64,000 nucleotides of DNA, from positions 682,001 through 746,000 of the forward strand of contig NZ_CP009354.1 in NCBI RefSeq assembly GCF_000772105.1, given 5' to 3'. How positions within the stretch are numbered: position 1 is the first letter of the stretch; each line of letters begins with the position of its first letter. The position numbers were made by a program, and so were the translations under genes. Below are positions 55,714-64,000 of this stretch, one piece after another. Source of the stretch: Vibrio tubiashii ATCC 19109. GTDB taxonomy: Bacteria > Pseudomonadota > Gammaproteobacteria > Enterobacterales > Vibrionaceae. The notes beneath the pieces were generated by a model. The model saw only the letters and a program-made list of their open reading frames with translations, was not told the DNA's origin and did not search any database.

Positions 55714-56832
55714 ATGCAATACGAATCTCCTATCAAACGTCGCCCATCGACTCGTATCTATGTGGGCGACGTACCTATTGGTGACGGTGCACCGATTGCT
55801 GTGCAGTCGATGACTAACACTAGAACAACAGACGTTGAAGCGACTGTTGCTCAAATTAAATCACTGGAAAATGTCGGTGCTGATATCGTTCGCGTATCGG
55901 TTCCAACTATGGATGCTGCGGAAGCGTTCAAGCAAATTAAACAGCAAGTGAATATCCCACTCGTGGCAGATATTCATTTTGACTACCGTATCGCGCTAAA
56001 AGTAGCGGAGTACGGCGTAGACTGTTTACGTATCAACCCGGGCAATATCGGTAACGAAGACCGTATCCGCTCTGTGGTTGACTGCGCGCGCGACAAAAAC
56101 ATTCCGATTCGTATCGGTGTGAATGGTGGCTCGCTAGAAAAAGACATTCAGATGAAGTACGGCGAACCAACTCCAGAGGCGTTGGTAGAGTCTGCGATGC
56201 GACATGTTGATATTCTTGATCGTCTTAACTTCGACCAGTTTAAAGTGAGTGTGAAAGCCTCAGATGTTTTCCTTGCTGTCGATTCTTATCGCTTACTTGC
56301 GAAGAAGATCGATCAGCCGCTTCACTTAGGTATTACTGAAGCAGGCGGCGCACGAGCTGGCGCGGTGAAATCTTCAGTTGGCCTTGGGATGCTGTTGGCA
56401 GAAGGGATTGGCGATACGCTGCGTATCTCTCTTGCGGCTGACCCAGTAGAAGAGATCAAAGTTGGTTTCGATATCCTAAAATCTCTGCGTATTCGCTCTC
56501 GCGGTATTAACTTTATTGCTTGCCCAAGCTGTTCGCGCCAAGAATTTGATGTGATTGGTACAGTGAATGCACTGGAGCAACGTCTAGAAGACGTGATTAC
56601 GCCGATGGATGTGTCCATTATTGGCTGTGTGGTCAATGGTCCGGGTGAAGCAGAAGTTTCTCATTTAGGCTTAGCTGGTAGTAACAAGAAGAGCGCATTC
56701 TACGAGGACGGTAAACGTCAGAAAGAGCGTTTTGACAATAACGACCTTGTTGACCAGCTAGAAGCTAAAATTCGTGCAAAAGCTTCAACATTAGACGAAG
56801 CAAATCGCATCGACGTTAAAGTACAAGATTAA
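55714..56832 (+). CDS. ispG: 4-hydroxy-3-methylbut-2-enyl diphosphate synthase IspG
   Basis: IspG reduces MEcPP to HMBPP in the MEP isoprenoid pathway with a [4Fe-4S] cluster. The 372-residue product equals E. coli in length and has [16 protein letters not shown] near residue 30, [12 protein letters not shown] near 90, and the cluster cysteines in [13 protein letters not shown] near 270 and [11 protein letters not shown] near 305. It is placed between rodZ and hisS as in E. coli. Confidence 0.98.
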   Translation: MQYESPIKRRPSTRIYVGDVPIGDGAPIAVQSMTNTRTTDVEATVAQIKSLENVGADIVRVSVPTMDAAEAFKQIKQQVNIPLVADIHFDYRIALKVAEYGVDCLRINPGNIGNEDRIRSVVDCARDKNIPIRIGVNGGSLEKDIQMKYGEPTPEALVESAMRHVDILDRLNFDQFKVSVKASDVFLAVDSYRLLAKKIDQPLHLGITEAGGARAGAVKSSVGLGMLLAEGIGDTLRISLAADPVEEIKVGFDILKSLRIRSRGINFIACPSCSRQEFDVIGTVNALEQRLEDVITPMDVSIIGCVVNGPGEAEVSHLGLAGSNKKSAFYEDGKRQKERFDNNDLVDQLEAKIRAKASTLDEANRIDVKVQD

Positions 56833-56879
56833 TCTCAACGTAACCCAAATTACGGTAACTATTTTTACGGTAGATAACT

Positions 56880-58148
56880 GTGGCAAAGAAAATCCAAGCA
56901 ATTCGAGGCATGAACGACTGCCTTCCAACTCAATCACCACTGTGGCAGAAACTTGAGAACACAGTGAAGAACGTAATCAGCGCCTACGGTTACAACGAAG
57001 TGCGCATGCCAATCGTTGAGATGACTCATCTATTCAGTCGCGCTATCGGTGAAGTGACCGACGTGGTTGAAAAAGAGATGTACACATTTGAAGACCGTAA
57101 CGGCGACAGCTTAACCCTTCGTCCAGAAGGCACGGCTGGCTGTGTACGTTCTTGTATTGAAAACAGCCTTATCAACCGTGATGAGCAGCGCCTATGGTAC
57201 ATGGGTCCAATGTTCCGTCACGAGCGTCCGCAAAAAGGTCGTTACCGTCAATTCCACCAATGTGGTGTTGAGGTATTTGGTCTAGACGGCCCAGATGTTG
57301 ATGCAGAACTTATCATGATGACAGCTCGTCTATGGCGTGAGCTTGGTATTGATAAGCACGTTCGTCTAGAGCTGAACTCAATTGGTTCACTGGAAGACCG
57401 TGCGAATTACCGTACTGCACTGATTGCCTTCCTAGAGCAGCACATTGATATTCTGGATGATGATTGTAAACGTCGTATGCACACTAACCCGCTGCGTGTA
57501 CTGGATACTAAGAACCCAGATGTACAAGCGATTCTAGGTGATGCACCGCGTTTATCTGATTACCTTGGCGAAGAGTCAAAGCAACATTTTGCAGGTCTTT
57601 GTGAACTTCTTGACGCGGCAGGTATCGAATACACAGTTAACGAGCGTTTAGTTCGTGGTCTGGATTACTACAACCGTACTGTATTTGAGTGGATTACTGA
57701 AAGCTTAGGTGCTCAAGGCACTGTATGTGGTGGTGGTCGTTACGATGGTCTAGTCGAACAGCTAGGCGGTAAAGCAACACCAGCAGTGGGCTTTGCTATG
57801 GGTCTTGAGCGTCTGGTTCTTATGCTAGAAACTCTAGAGCTAACAGAAGTTCGTCGTAGTGTTGATGTTTACATGGTAACGGCAGGCGAAGGCACAATGC
57901 TAGCGGGTATGAAGCTAGCAGAGTCACTACGTGAACAAGTCCCTGGACTACGTGTTATGAGCCACTTCGGTGGTGGTAACTTTAAGAAGCAGTTCAAGCG
58001 CGCAGACAAAGTAGGCGCAGCTGTGGCTCTAGTACTTGGTGAAAACGAAGTCGCTGACAATACAGTGGTACTAAAAGATCTGATTGGCGGTACTCAAGAT
58101 ACACTGAGCCAAGCAGATGTCATCGCTAAGCTAGCAGAGCTCGTTTAA
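56880..58148 (+). CDS. hisS: Histidine-tRNA ligase HisS
   Basis: HisS charges tRNA-His. The 422-residue class II synthetase has motif 1 near residue 45 ([17 protein letters not shown]), motif 2 [20 protein letters not shown] near 113, the histidine-binding [13 protein letters not shown] near 259, and motif 3 [15 protein letters not shown] near 305, followed by a C-terminal anticodon-binding domain. The start is GTG 56880. The ribosome binding site is weak (ACGGTAG). Confidence 0.98.
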   Translation: MAKKIQAIRGMNDCLPTQSPLWQKLENTVKNVISAYGYNEVRMPIVEMTHLFSRAIGEVTDVVEKEMYTFEDRNGDSLTLRPEGTAGCVRSCIENSLINRDEQRLWYMGPMFRHERPQKGRYRQFHQCGVEVFGLDGPDVDAELIMMTARLWRELGIDKHVRLELNSIGSLEDRANYRTALIAFLEQHIDILDDDCKRRMHTNPLRVLDTKNPDVQAILGDAPRLSDYLGEESKQHFAGLCELLDAAGIEYTVNERLVRGLDYYNRTVFEWITESLGAQGTVCGGGRYDGLVEQLGGKATPAVGFAMGLERLVLMLETLELTEVRRSVDVYMVTAGEGTMLAGMKLAESLREQVPGLRVMSHFGGGNFKKQFKRADKVGAAVALVLGENEVADNTVVLKDLIGGTQDTLSQADVIAKLAELV

Positions 58149-58205
58149 TATTAATGAATTTTGAATGGCAGTCTCGGCTGCCATTTTGATGTAAGAGGAC
58201 AGGAA

Positions 58206-58820
58206 GTGGAACTCTACGATACTGAAGAACAACAAGTAGAAGCGATCAAAGATTGGTGGAAAGAGAACGGCAAAGCAGTCATTTTAGGTGCTGTTGTTGG
58301 TCTAGGCGGTCTGTTTGGCTGGCGTTATTACCAAGATTCAGTGACCGCGGCTCAAGAAGCAGCGTCTGAAAGCTACACTAAAGCGGTTCAAGCACTCGCT
58401 GAAAAAGGCGCATCTGCAGAAGGCGATATTCAAGCTTTCATCGATGCAAACAAAGAAACTGAATACTCAGTGTTAGCCGCGCTGCAATTGGCAAAAGTCC
58501 AAGTTGAAGCTGGTAACCTTGATGAAGCTTTGGCTCAACTAGAGTGGGCGAAGTCAGCAACGAAAGATGCAGCGGTTTCTGCGGTACTTGATTACCGTTT
58601 GGCACGTGTTAAAGCAGAGCAAGGCGAATTTGATGCAGCTGTTGCTCAGCTGGCTAACATTACAGACGAAAGCTGGGCTGGTCGTGTTGCCGAGCTAAAA
58701 GGTGACATCCTACTGCGTAAAGGTGATGCACAAGCGGCGTATGCAGCATACACGGAAGCACAGCAGTCAGGTGATGCGAGCCAGACTCTACAGATGAAAC
58801 TGGATGATCTAGCCAAGTAA
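58206..58820 (+). CDS. yfgM: Periplasmic chaperone-like protein YfgM
   Basis: YfgM is an inner-membrane protein with a periplasmic TPR-like domain that interacts with SecYEG and PpiD. The 204-residue product begins with ELYDTEEQQVEAIKDWWKE, like E. coli YfgM, followed by one membrane segment (about 24-42) and helical repeats. The start is GTG 58206 after AGAGGACAGGAA; a longer reading from 58161 would run through sequence unlike the family. It sits between hisS and bamB as in E. coli. Confidence 0.93.
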   Translation: MELYDTEEQQVEAIKDWWKENGKAVILGAVVGLGGLFGWRYYQDSVTAAQEAASESYTKAVQALAEKGASAEGDIQAFIDANKETEYSVLAALQLAKVQVEAGNLDEALAQLEWAKSATKDAAVSAVLDYRLARVKAEQGEFDAAVAQLANITDESWAGRVAELKGDILLRKGDAQAAYAAYTEAQQSGDASQTLQMKLDDLAK

Positions 58821-58829
58821 GGGCGTCGC

Positions 58830-59990
58830 ATGAAGAATATGCTGAAAAAAGCACTCACAACGGCGGTGTTCGTTGGTGTTCTTGCGGGCTGTGCCGGCGA
58901 AGAAGATACCATCATTATGTCACCTGTACCGCAAGTTGACAGTGAGTTCACTCCGTCAAGCCAATGGAGCACTTCTGTCGGTAATGGTGTTGGTCAATAC
59001 TACTCTAAGCTGACTCCTGAGTACGCTTATGGCAAAGTTTTTGTCGCAAGCCGTGACGGTGTCGTTAAAGCTTTGGATCCTGAAAATGGTAAAACCTTAT
59101 GGGAAACCGAGATTGAAGCGGATGTCTCTGCTCGTCTAGCTGGTGGCATTACCGCAGGTTACAGCCAAATCTTTATTGGTAGTGAAAACGGTCAAGTGAT
59201 CGCCTTCAATGAAGAAACAGGTGAAGTTAATTGGCAAGTCGACGTAGACGGCGAAGTACTAACAGCGCCAGCAACGGACAGTAACTACGTTATCGTTCAC
59301 ACCAACAGCGGTATGTTAGTGGCGCTAGACCAAGAAACGGGTGAAACCAAGTGGACCATCAGTACTGAAGTTCCAAACCTAACTTTGCGTGGTAATAGTA
59401 CTCCAGTAACCGCTTCTGGTGGTGTTTTCTGGGGTACGGCAAACGGCCGACTCGCAGCCGCGATTGTTGAACGTGGACAGCTCATTTGGCAACAACCAAT
59501 CGGTATGCCACAAGGCGCCACTGAGATTGATCGCCTAGTTGATGTCGATGCCGCACCGCTGATTTTGGGTAGCTCACTATACATCGTAGGTTACAACGGG
59601 CAGCTAACAGCAATTGACTTGCGTTCTGGCAAACCAGCTTGGAAGCGCAGCTATTCTTCAGCAACAGACCTAGCGAGCGACGGCAGTCGTCTGTACTTAG
59701 TGACAGAAAAAGATCATCTTGTCGCTGTAGATGCTCGCAGTGGTACTGAGCTGTGGACTAATGACCAGCTAGAACACCGACTACTAACTGCTCCTGTAAT
59801 GATTGATGAGTACGTTGTGGTAGGTGATAGCGAAGGCTATTTGTACTGGATCGATCGCAGTAGTGGCGAATTTGTTTCAATGCAGCAAGTAAATACCACA
59901 GGTTTTGCTGTGGCACCGATTGCAGTGCCGGGTGGTTACGTGCTGACGACTCGCAATGGCGATGTAAAGAAACTGACGATCAACGAGTAA
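58830..59990 (+). CDS. bamB: Outer-membrane assembly lipoprotein BamB
   Basis: BamB is a lipoprotein of the BAM complex that folds outer-membrane proteins. The 386-residue product has a lipoprotein signal with lipobox LAGC (Cys about 22) and an eight-bladed beta-propeller with repeated blades ending xxGxxxW (ALDPENGKTLWE, AFNEETGEVNWQ, ALDQETGETKWT, AIDLRSGKPAWK, AVDARSGTELW). It is 9 bases after yfgM and is followed by a terminator. Confidence 0.96.
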   Translation: MKNMLKKALTTAVFVGVLAGCAGEEDTIIMSPVPQVDSEFTPSSQWSTSVGNGVGQYYSKLTPEYAYGKVFVASRDGVVKALDPENGKTLWETEIEADVSARLAGGITAGYSQIFIGSENGQVIAFNEETGEVNWQVDVDGEVLTAPATDSNYVIVHTNSGMLVALDQETGETKWTISTEVPNLTLRGNSTPVTASGGVFWGTANGRLAAAIVERGQLIWQQPIGMPQGATEIDRLVDVDAAPLILGSSLYIVGYNGQLTAIDLRSGKPAWKRSYSSATDLASDGSRLYLVTEKDHLVAVDARSGTELWTNDQLEHRLLTAPVMIDEYVVVGDSEGYLYWIDRSSGEFVSMQQVNTTGFAVAPIAVPGGYVLTTRNGDVKKLTINE

Positions 59991-60011
59991 TCGTGTGATA
60001 TAATTCACATT

Positions 60012-60053
60012 CGGCTCCTAGCTGGTAACAGTTGGGAGCCGTTTGTTTGTTTT
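60012..60053 (+). terminator. Rho-independent terminator of bamB
   Basis: A long hairpin pairs CGGCTCC with GGAGCCG (60012-60018 with 60035-60041) and, inside it, AGCTG with CAGTT around GTAA; TTTGTTTGTTTT follows. Confidence 0.88.
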
Positions 60054-60157
60054 AGAACCCATAGTTAGATGTGGTTATAGGTAAAGCGCTCAAAGTGTGG
60101 ACTCTGCTGAGTTGTTACCTATAACTACATAAAGAAAAGAATATTGTAGAGGTTGTT

Positions 60158-61645
60158 ATGGTACCTGTTGTTGCTCTGGTAGGGCGTCCAAACGTTGGTA
60201 AATCAACGTTATTTAACCGATTGACTCGTACTCGCGACGCATTGGTTGCGGATTTCCCTGGCTTAACTCGTGACCGTAAATATGGCCAAGCGAAGCTTGG
60301 TGAGCATGAATTTATCGTGATTGATACCGGCGGTATCGATGGCACGGAAGAAGGTGTTGAAACCAAAATGGCTGAGCAGTCATTGGCAGCGATTGACGAA
60401 GCTGATGTCGTGCTGTTTATGGTTGATGGACGCGCAGGTCTGACGCCATCTGATATTGCGATTTCTAATCACCTACGCAAAATTGAAAAACCTTCAATGC
60501 TTGTTGTGAACAAGGTTGATGGTATCGATGCTGATGCCGCATCGGCTGACTTCTGGCAGTTAGGTGTTGAAAACATGTACCAGATTGCTGCTGCTCACGG
60601 CCGTGGTGTAGGCGCATTGATCGATCGAGCTCTGAATCCGTTTGCTGAAAAAATGGCGGAAGAAGCGCAAGGTGAAATCGAAGACTTAACTGAATTCGTT
60701 GACGAAGAAGAAGAGAAACTCGACTACACCGAAGAAGAAGCGGAAGAAGAGTTCAAACGTCTACAAGATCAGCCGATCAAACTGGCGATTATTGGTCGTC
60801 CTAACGTAGGTAAATCTACCCTGACTAACCGTATTCTCGGTGAAGAGCGCGTGGTGGTTTACGATATGCCAGGCACGACGCGTGACTCTATCTACATTCC
60901 TATGGAACGTGATGGTCGTGAATACGTTCTTATCGATACAGCGGGTGTACGTCGTCGTAAGCGTATCAACGAAACCGTTGAAAAATTCTCTGTAGTTAAA
61001 ACGTTGAAGGCAGTTGAAGACGCTAACGTTGTTCTACTGGTTATTGACGCTCGTGAAAACATCTCAGACCAAGATCTAAGTCTACTTGGCTTTGCACTTA
61101 ACGCTGGTCGCTCAATTGTGCTTGCAGTGAACAAGTGGGACGGTCTGGATATGGACGTGAAAGAGCACGTTAAGAAAGAACTTGATCGTCGCTTAGGTTT
61201 CGTCGACTTTGCTCGCATCCATTTTATCTCTGCACTTCACGGTACAGGTGTTGGTCACTTATTTGAGTCTGTTCAAGAGGCATACAAATCAGCGACAACT
61301 CGCGTAGGGACTTCTGTGCTGACGCGTATCATGAAAATGGCTACTGACGATCACCAACCGCCACTAGTGCGCGGTCGTCGTGTTAAACTCAAATACGCGC
61401 ACGCTGGTGGATACAACCCACCGATCGTTGTGATTCACGGTAACCAAGTAAATGAGCTACCAGATTCGTACAAACGTTATCTGATGAACTACTACCGTAA
61501 GTCATTGGAAATCATGGGTACACCGATTCGTATCCAGTTCCAAAGCAGCGATAACCCATTTGAGGGTAAATCGAACAAAATGACTATGTCTCAAGAGCGT
61601 AAACGTAAACGCCTAATGAGCATGATGAAAAATCGTAAGAAGTAA
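60158..61645 (+). CDS. der: Ribosome biogenesis GTPase Der (EngA)
   Basis: Der is an essential tandem GTPase for 50S ribosome assembly. The 495-residue product has two G domains: G1 motifs [14 protein letters not shown] (about 8) and [15 protein letters not shown] (about 215), G3 DTGGI and DTAGV, and G4 NKVD and NKWD; then a C-terminal KH-like domain. An acidic linker (residues about 165-200) separates the G domains. ATG 60158 follows GAGGTTGTT. Confidence 0.98.
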   Translation: MVPVVALVGRPNVGKSTLFNRLTRTRDALVADFPGLTRDRKYGQAKLGEHEFIVIDTGGIDGTEEGVETKMAEQSLAAIDEADVVLFMVDGRAGLTPSDIAISNHLRKIEKPSMLVVNKVDGIDADAASADFWQLGVENMYQIAAAHGRGVGALIDRALNPFAEKMAEEAQGEIEDLTEFVDEEEEKLDYTEEEAEEEFKRLQDQPIKLAIIGRPNVGKSTLTNRILGEERVVVYDMPGTTRDSIYIPMERDGREYVLIDTAGVRRRKRINETVEKFSVVKTLKAVEDANVVLLVIDARENISDQDLSLLGFALNAGRSIVLAVNKWDGLDMDVKEHVKKELDRRLGFVDFARIHFISALHGTGVGHLFESVQEAYKSATTRVGTSVLTRIMKMATDDHQPPLVRGRRVKLKYAHAGGYNPPIVVIHGNQVNELPDSYKRYLMNYYRKSLEIMGTPIRIQFQSSDNPFEGKSNKMTMSQERKRKRLMSMMKNRKK

Positions 61646-61681
61646 CTCTGCTTCCTAACGGTAAAAACGACTAATTTCGAC

Positions 61682-61713
61682 AAAAGCGCCTGATGATCTC
61701 GGCGCTTTTTTTA
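61682..61713 (+). terminator. Rho-independent terminator of der
   Basis: A stem AAAGCGCC/GGCGCTTT (61683-61690 with 61701-61708) with a 10-base loop is followed by TTTTTAT. Confidence 0.88.
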
Positions 61714-61806
61714 TACCAGTCGAGACAAATAGGTAATCGGCGATATTCACTAGCAAGAACGACCAGATGTTTATTCTGGTTAGTATGATATGGAAAGAAT
61801 AGAAAG

Positions 61807-62673
61807 ATGCACATTACACCCACCATTACACAATTCTGTCATCAGACTTGGCAGCTAGAAGCGAGCATTCAACTGACCAAGTTAACCGAAGAACATTTCT
61901 ATGTAGTAACCGATACCACGCCTTTTCACCCTGTAAGCCATATTTGGCCTGATCATCCAGCAGATAAAGGCACACTGAATGGCTACATAGTACAAGATTG
62001 CCAAGTCGGCGCTGTCGATACTGAAAGCGGTGAACTCTATGTTGGACAGGCGATTCCGGTTAAACGTGATGAAGCTGGATGGGTGTTTGTCACCGTGCAT
62101 TGTTTATCAGCAGATTGTTCTGATTTAACTCTAGGGCAGAGCGTGAGCCTATCTGTCGATAAAGAGTACCAACTGTCACTCAGTCGAGGTCATAGTGCAG
62201 GTCACTTATCCTATCTTGCATTAAATAAGGTTCTGACCAAACAAGGCTATTGGCGTAAAGATGCTGATCGTAAAGACCCTCATGGAAACTATGATTTTAA
62301 TAGCTATGCGCAAGTGACCAGTTTTGTCACCCCAGATAAGTGCTTAGATACCTATCGTTTAGGAAAAACGCTGCGTAAACGAGGTTTAAATAGCGCTGAT
62401 GTACTTTCAGATTTAAGTCAAATCGAGCAGCAAGTTAATGAGCAATTGATCAACTGGCTTGAGCTCAATTCTGACATCAAAGTTGAGTGTGATGGTGAGG
62501 CTTTAACCGATTCTCGATACTGGCAATGTGACTTGAAAGAATCCGCAATGGCAGTCATTCCGTGCGGTGGCACCCATGCTAGTTCATTGGCAGAATATCT
62601 CGCTATTGAGGTGAGTTTACTTCATGTTGATGAGCAAAATATTGAAATGCACACCAATGTAAAACCGGCTTAA
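61807..62673 (+). CDS. AlaX-type alanyl-tRNA editing hydrolase
   Basis: The 288-residue protein is a stand-alone version of the AlaRS editing domain that removes mischarged Ser or Gly from tRNA-Ala. It has the zinc motifs HSAGH (His129, His133) in RGHSAGHLSYLALN and CGGTH (Cys253, His257) in VIPCGGTHASSLAE, with the tRNA_SAD region (about 180-280). No aminoacylation domain is present, which separates it from AlaRS. Its exact substrate is uncertain. It starts 160 bases after der and is a single-gene unit. Confidence 0.85.
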   Translation: MHITPTITQFCHQTWQLEASIQLTKLTEEHFYVVTDTTPFHPVSHIWPDHPADKGTLNGYIVQDCQVGAVDTESGELYVGQAIPVKRDEAGWVFVTVHCLSADCSDLTLGQSVSLSVDKEYQLSLSRGHSAGHLSYLALNKVLTKQGYWRKDADRKDPHGNYDFNSYAQVTSFVTPDKCLDTYRLGKTLRKRGLNSADVLSDLSQIEQQVNEQLINWLELNSDIKVECDGEALTDSRYWQCDLKESAMAVIPCGGTHASSLAEYLAIEVSLLHVDEQNIEMHTNVKPA

Positions 62674-62991
62674 TGGAATCTGATCTTTTTATTAAATGCT
62701 AAAAACTAGATTTAAAGTTGTATTTCTGAAGTTTTATGCTTTCTAAAATCCAAATGCAGCATATGTAACTTATGCTTTCGGTGTGTGGTTATATAAATGT
62801 TCTTTTTAGGGCAGATCGCTGATCACTTTGGATTTTGCCGACGATCAGACTTGGATCTTTTATCATCTTAACGGTTTTGGTGGTAAAGATTAATTGCTCG
62901 TGATTATTAATGAGCTAGAGATCGGCTAAAAAGCTCAAACTTTATGCTAGTGTTCGAGGTGAAAAACTAAAACAAATAAAGTAGTCGCCTT
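62674..62991. other. Gap between the AlaX gene and the GGDEF gene
   Basis: No gene is visible in these 318 bases. They are AT-rich, with a weak inverted repeat CTGATC/GATCAG (62819-62824 with 62843-62848). I see no clear terminator for the AlaX gene or consensus promoter for the next one. Confidence 0.4.
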
Positions 62992-64000
62992 ATGAGTCAC
63001 CTTGAACTTCTCACAGCTCACAGAGAAGTAAATAAGCTGCTCGCAAAATTAGCCTTGGGAATGGGAAAAGAAGAGCTCAATCGAAGAGTTGTCGATCTTT
63101 CTGAAAGCTGGTTTGGCGAGCGCAGAGCATCCATTCTTCGTTTAGAACCAAACACTGCGAAATTATATTTAGAGTATGCCCCTAGTTTGCCAAAGTTGTA
63201 TAACGACGCAATAGAAGGGGTTGAAATAGGGGCTAATGTTGGCTCTTGTGGTGCAGCCGCATATCTAAAGCAGACAGTGGTCGTCGAGGATATCAACCTT
63301 CACCCTAATTGGGCTCCATTTCTCTCAATAACGGCTCAAGCCAATTTGAGAGCTTGCTGGTCGGTGCCTATCTTATCAAGCGAAGACACCGCAATGGGGA
63401 CATTCGCAATCTATAGCTCGACGCCATCTGCTCCCGCGGCTCATGAGCTCGAAGTACTTGAGATGTTAGCCTCATTGTATGCTGTTGCTTGGGAAAAGTA
63501 TCAGCTTGAAGAGCAGCTGTATTATCATGCGAGGTATGATTCGCTAACCAAGTGCTTAAATCGTTCTGCATTACTAGACCAAGTTGCTGACTGTTTGAAC
63601 ACCGACCTTCAGTATGTTTCATGCTTCTTTGCCGACATAGACCAGTTTAAGTTGATTAATGATCGTTTCGGGCATGAAGTTGGTGACAAAGTACTGTCTA
63701 CAGTGGGAATGCTGCTAAACCAAACCTTTAAAGGTTGCAGTCTAAAAGGTCGTTATGGCGGTGACGAGTTTGTCGTGTTCTCTTTCTCCAATAGTAGAGA
63801 AGTGTTCACCGAACTTGAGGAAATGTTTAATCAGCAGCTGAAGAGTGTCTCCCCAATAGAAGGTTTAACGATCAAAGTGAGTGTGGGTAAGGCTGTGTGC
63901 GAAGTAAGCCGAGTGACATCACTTCAAAGCTTAATAAAGCTAGCTGATCAGCAGATGTATAAGGTCAAACACCAGCGCAGGCATGACAAAGATCAAGGCA
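62992..64000 (+). CDS. GAF-GGDEF diguanylate cyclase (cut by window end)
   Basis: From ATG 62992 the frame is open to the window end (336 codons). Residues about 15-165 form a GAF domain (GVEIGANVGSCGAAAYLKQTVVVEDI in outline, WSVPILSSED) and about 180-335 a GGDEF domain with DSLTKCLNRSALL, FFADIDQFKLINDRFGHEVGD and the catalytic GGDEF at 256-260. The intact motif predicts c-di-GMP synthesis. The inhibitory I-site (RxxD, five residues before GGDEF) is replaced by KGCS, so feedback inhibition is probably absent. GAF with no membrane segment suggests a soluble sensor. The C-terminus is outside the window. Confidence 0.9.
   Translation, partial: MSHLELLTAHREVNKLLAKLALGMGKEELNRRVVDLSESWFGERRASILRLEPNTAKLYLEYAPSLPKLYNDAIEGVEIGANVGSCGAAAYLKQTVVVEDINLHPNWAPFLSITAQANLRACWSVPILSSEDTAMGTFAIYSSTPSAPAAHELEVLEMLASLYAVAWEKYQLEEQLYYHARYDSLTKCLNRSALLDQVADCLNTDLQYVSCFFADIDQFKLINDRFGHEVGDKVLSTVGMLLNQTFKGCSLKGRYGGDEFVVFSFSNSREVFTELEEMFNQQLKSVSPIEGLTIKVSVGKAVCEVSRVTSLQSLIKLADQQMYKVKHQRRHDKDQG

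Overview
The window is chromosomal DNA of a Vibrio (Vibrionaceae, Gammaproteobacteria). Evidence: the order queA-tgt-yajC-secD-secF, a recC/recB/recD-argA-mltA-tcdA-csdE block that parallels Enterobacteria but lacks ptrA and amiC, a phoB-phoR-pstS-like / ppx-ppk1 / pstC-pstA-pstB-phoU cluster with enlarged permeases, a DUF2850 protein, and a YebG homologue behind a LexA box. I see no tRNA, rRNA, insertion sequence, prophage, integron or CRISPR array. Most of the window is conserved core genome. The more variable parts are about 6.5-8.5 kb, 24.6-38.6 kb and the right end.

Layout. 0-6.4 kb: a truncated CBS-domain gene, then queuosine synthesis (queA, tgt) and the Sec accessory genes yajC-secD-secF; tgt has a repeat and three hairpins in its leader. 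6.5-12.2 kb: a secreted hypothetical protein, an orphan sugar-type binding protein, DUF1904, mepA, the tRNA hydroxylation pair trhP-yfhL and rdgC. 12.4-24.6 kb: a phosphate/polyphosphate locus. phoB-phoR and a PstS-like binding protein, pstC-pstA-pstB-phoU, and the divergent ppk1-ppx pair are all preceded by recognisable Pho boxes, so sensing, uptake and polyphosphate turnover appear to be one PhoB regulon. 24.6-30.3 kb: a YfaZ-like protein, a LysR regulator coupled to a second polyphosphate kinase (PPK2), cutC, SOS-type yebG, and a LysR regulator divergent from a TDT-family channel.

30.3-38.6 kb: a sigma-54 enhancer-binding activator of the AcoR type faces a six-gene ABC importer resembling the rhizobial glycerol transporter (two ATPases, two permeases, a DUF2160 membrane protein, a binding protein). 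A -24/-12 promoter lies just before the first ATPase. The ATPases look asymmetric: the first has the LSGGQ signature but lacks the switch histidine, and the second has the histidine but a degenerate signature. This is the most distinctive system I see here.

38.7-54.4 kb: recC, a 307-base structured gap, recB-recD, a small unknown gene, argA, DUF2850, mltA, tcdA-csdE and rlmN. 54.7-61.7 kb: the housekeeping series rodZ-ispG-hisS-yfgM-bamB-der. 61.8-64 kb: a stand-alone AlaX-type alanyl-tRNA editing protein and a GAF-GGDEF diguanylate cyclase cut by the window end. Several start codons were set downstream of the longest possible start, using ribosome binding sites, overlapping promoters or terminators, or recalled family N-termini. 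All family assignments come from motif recognition and memory; no database search was run.
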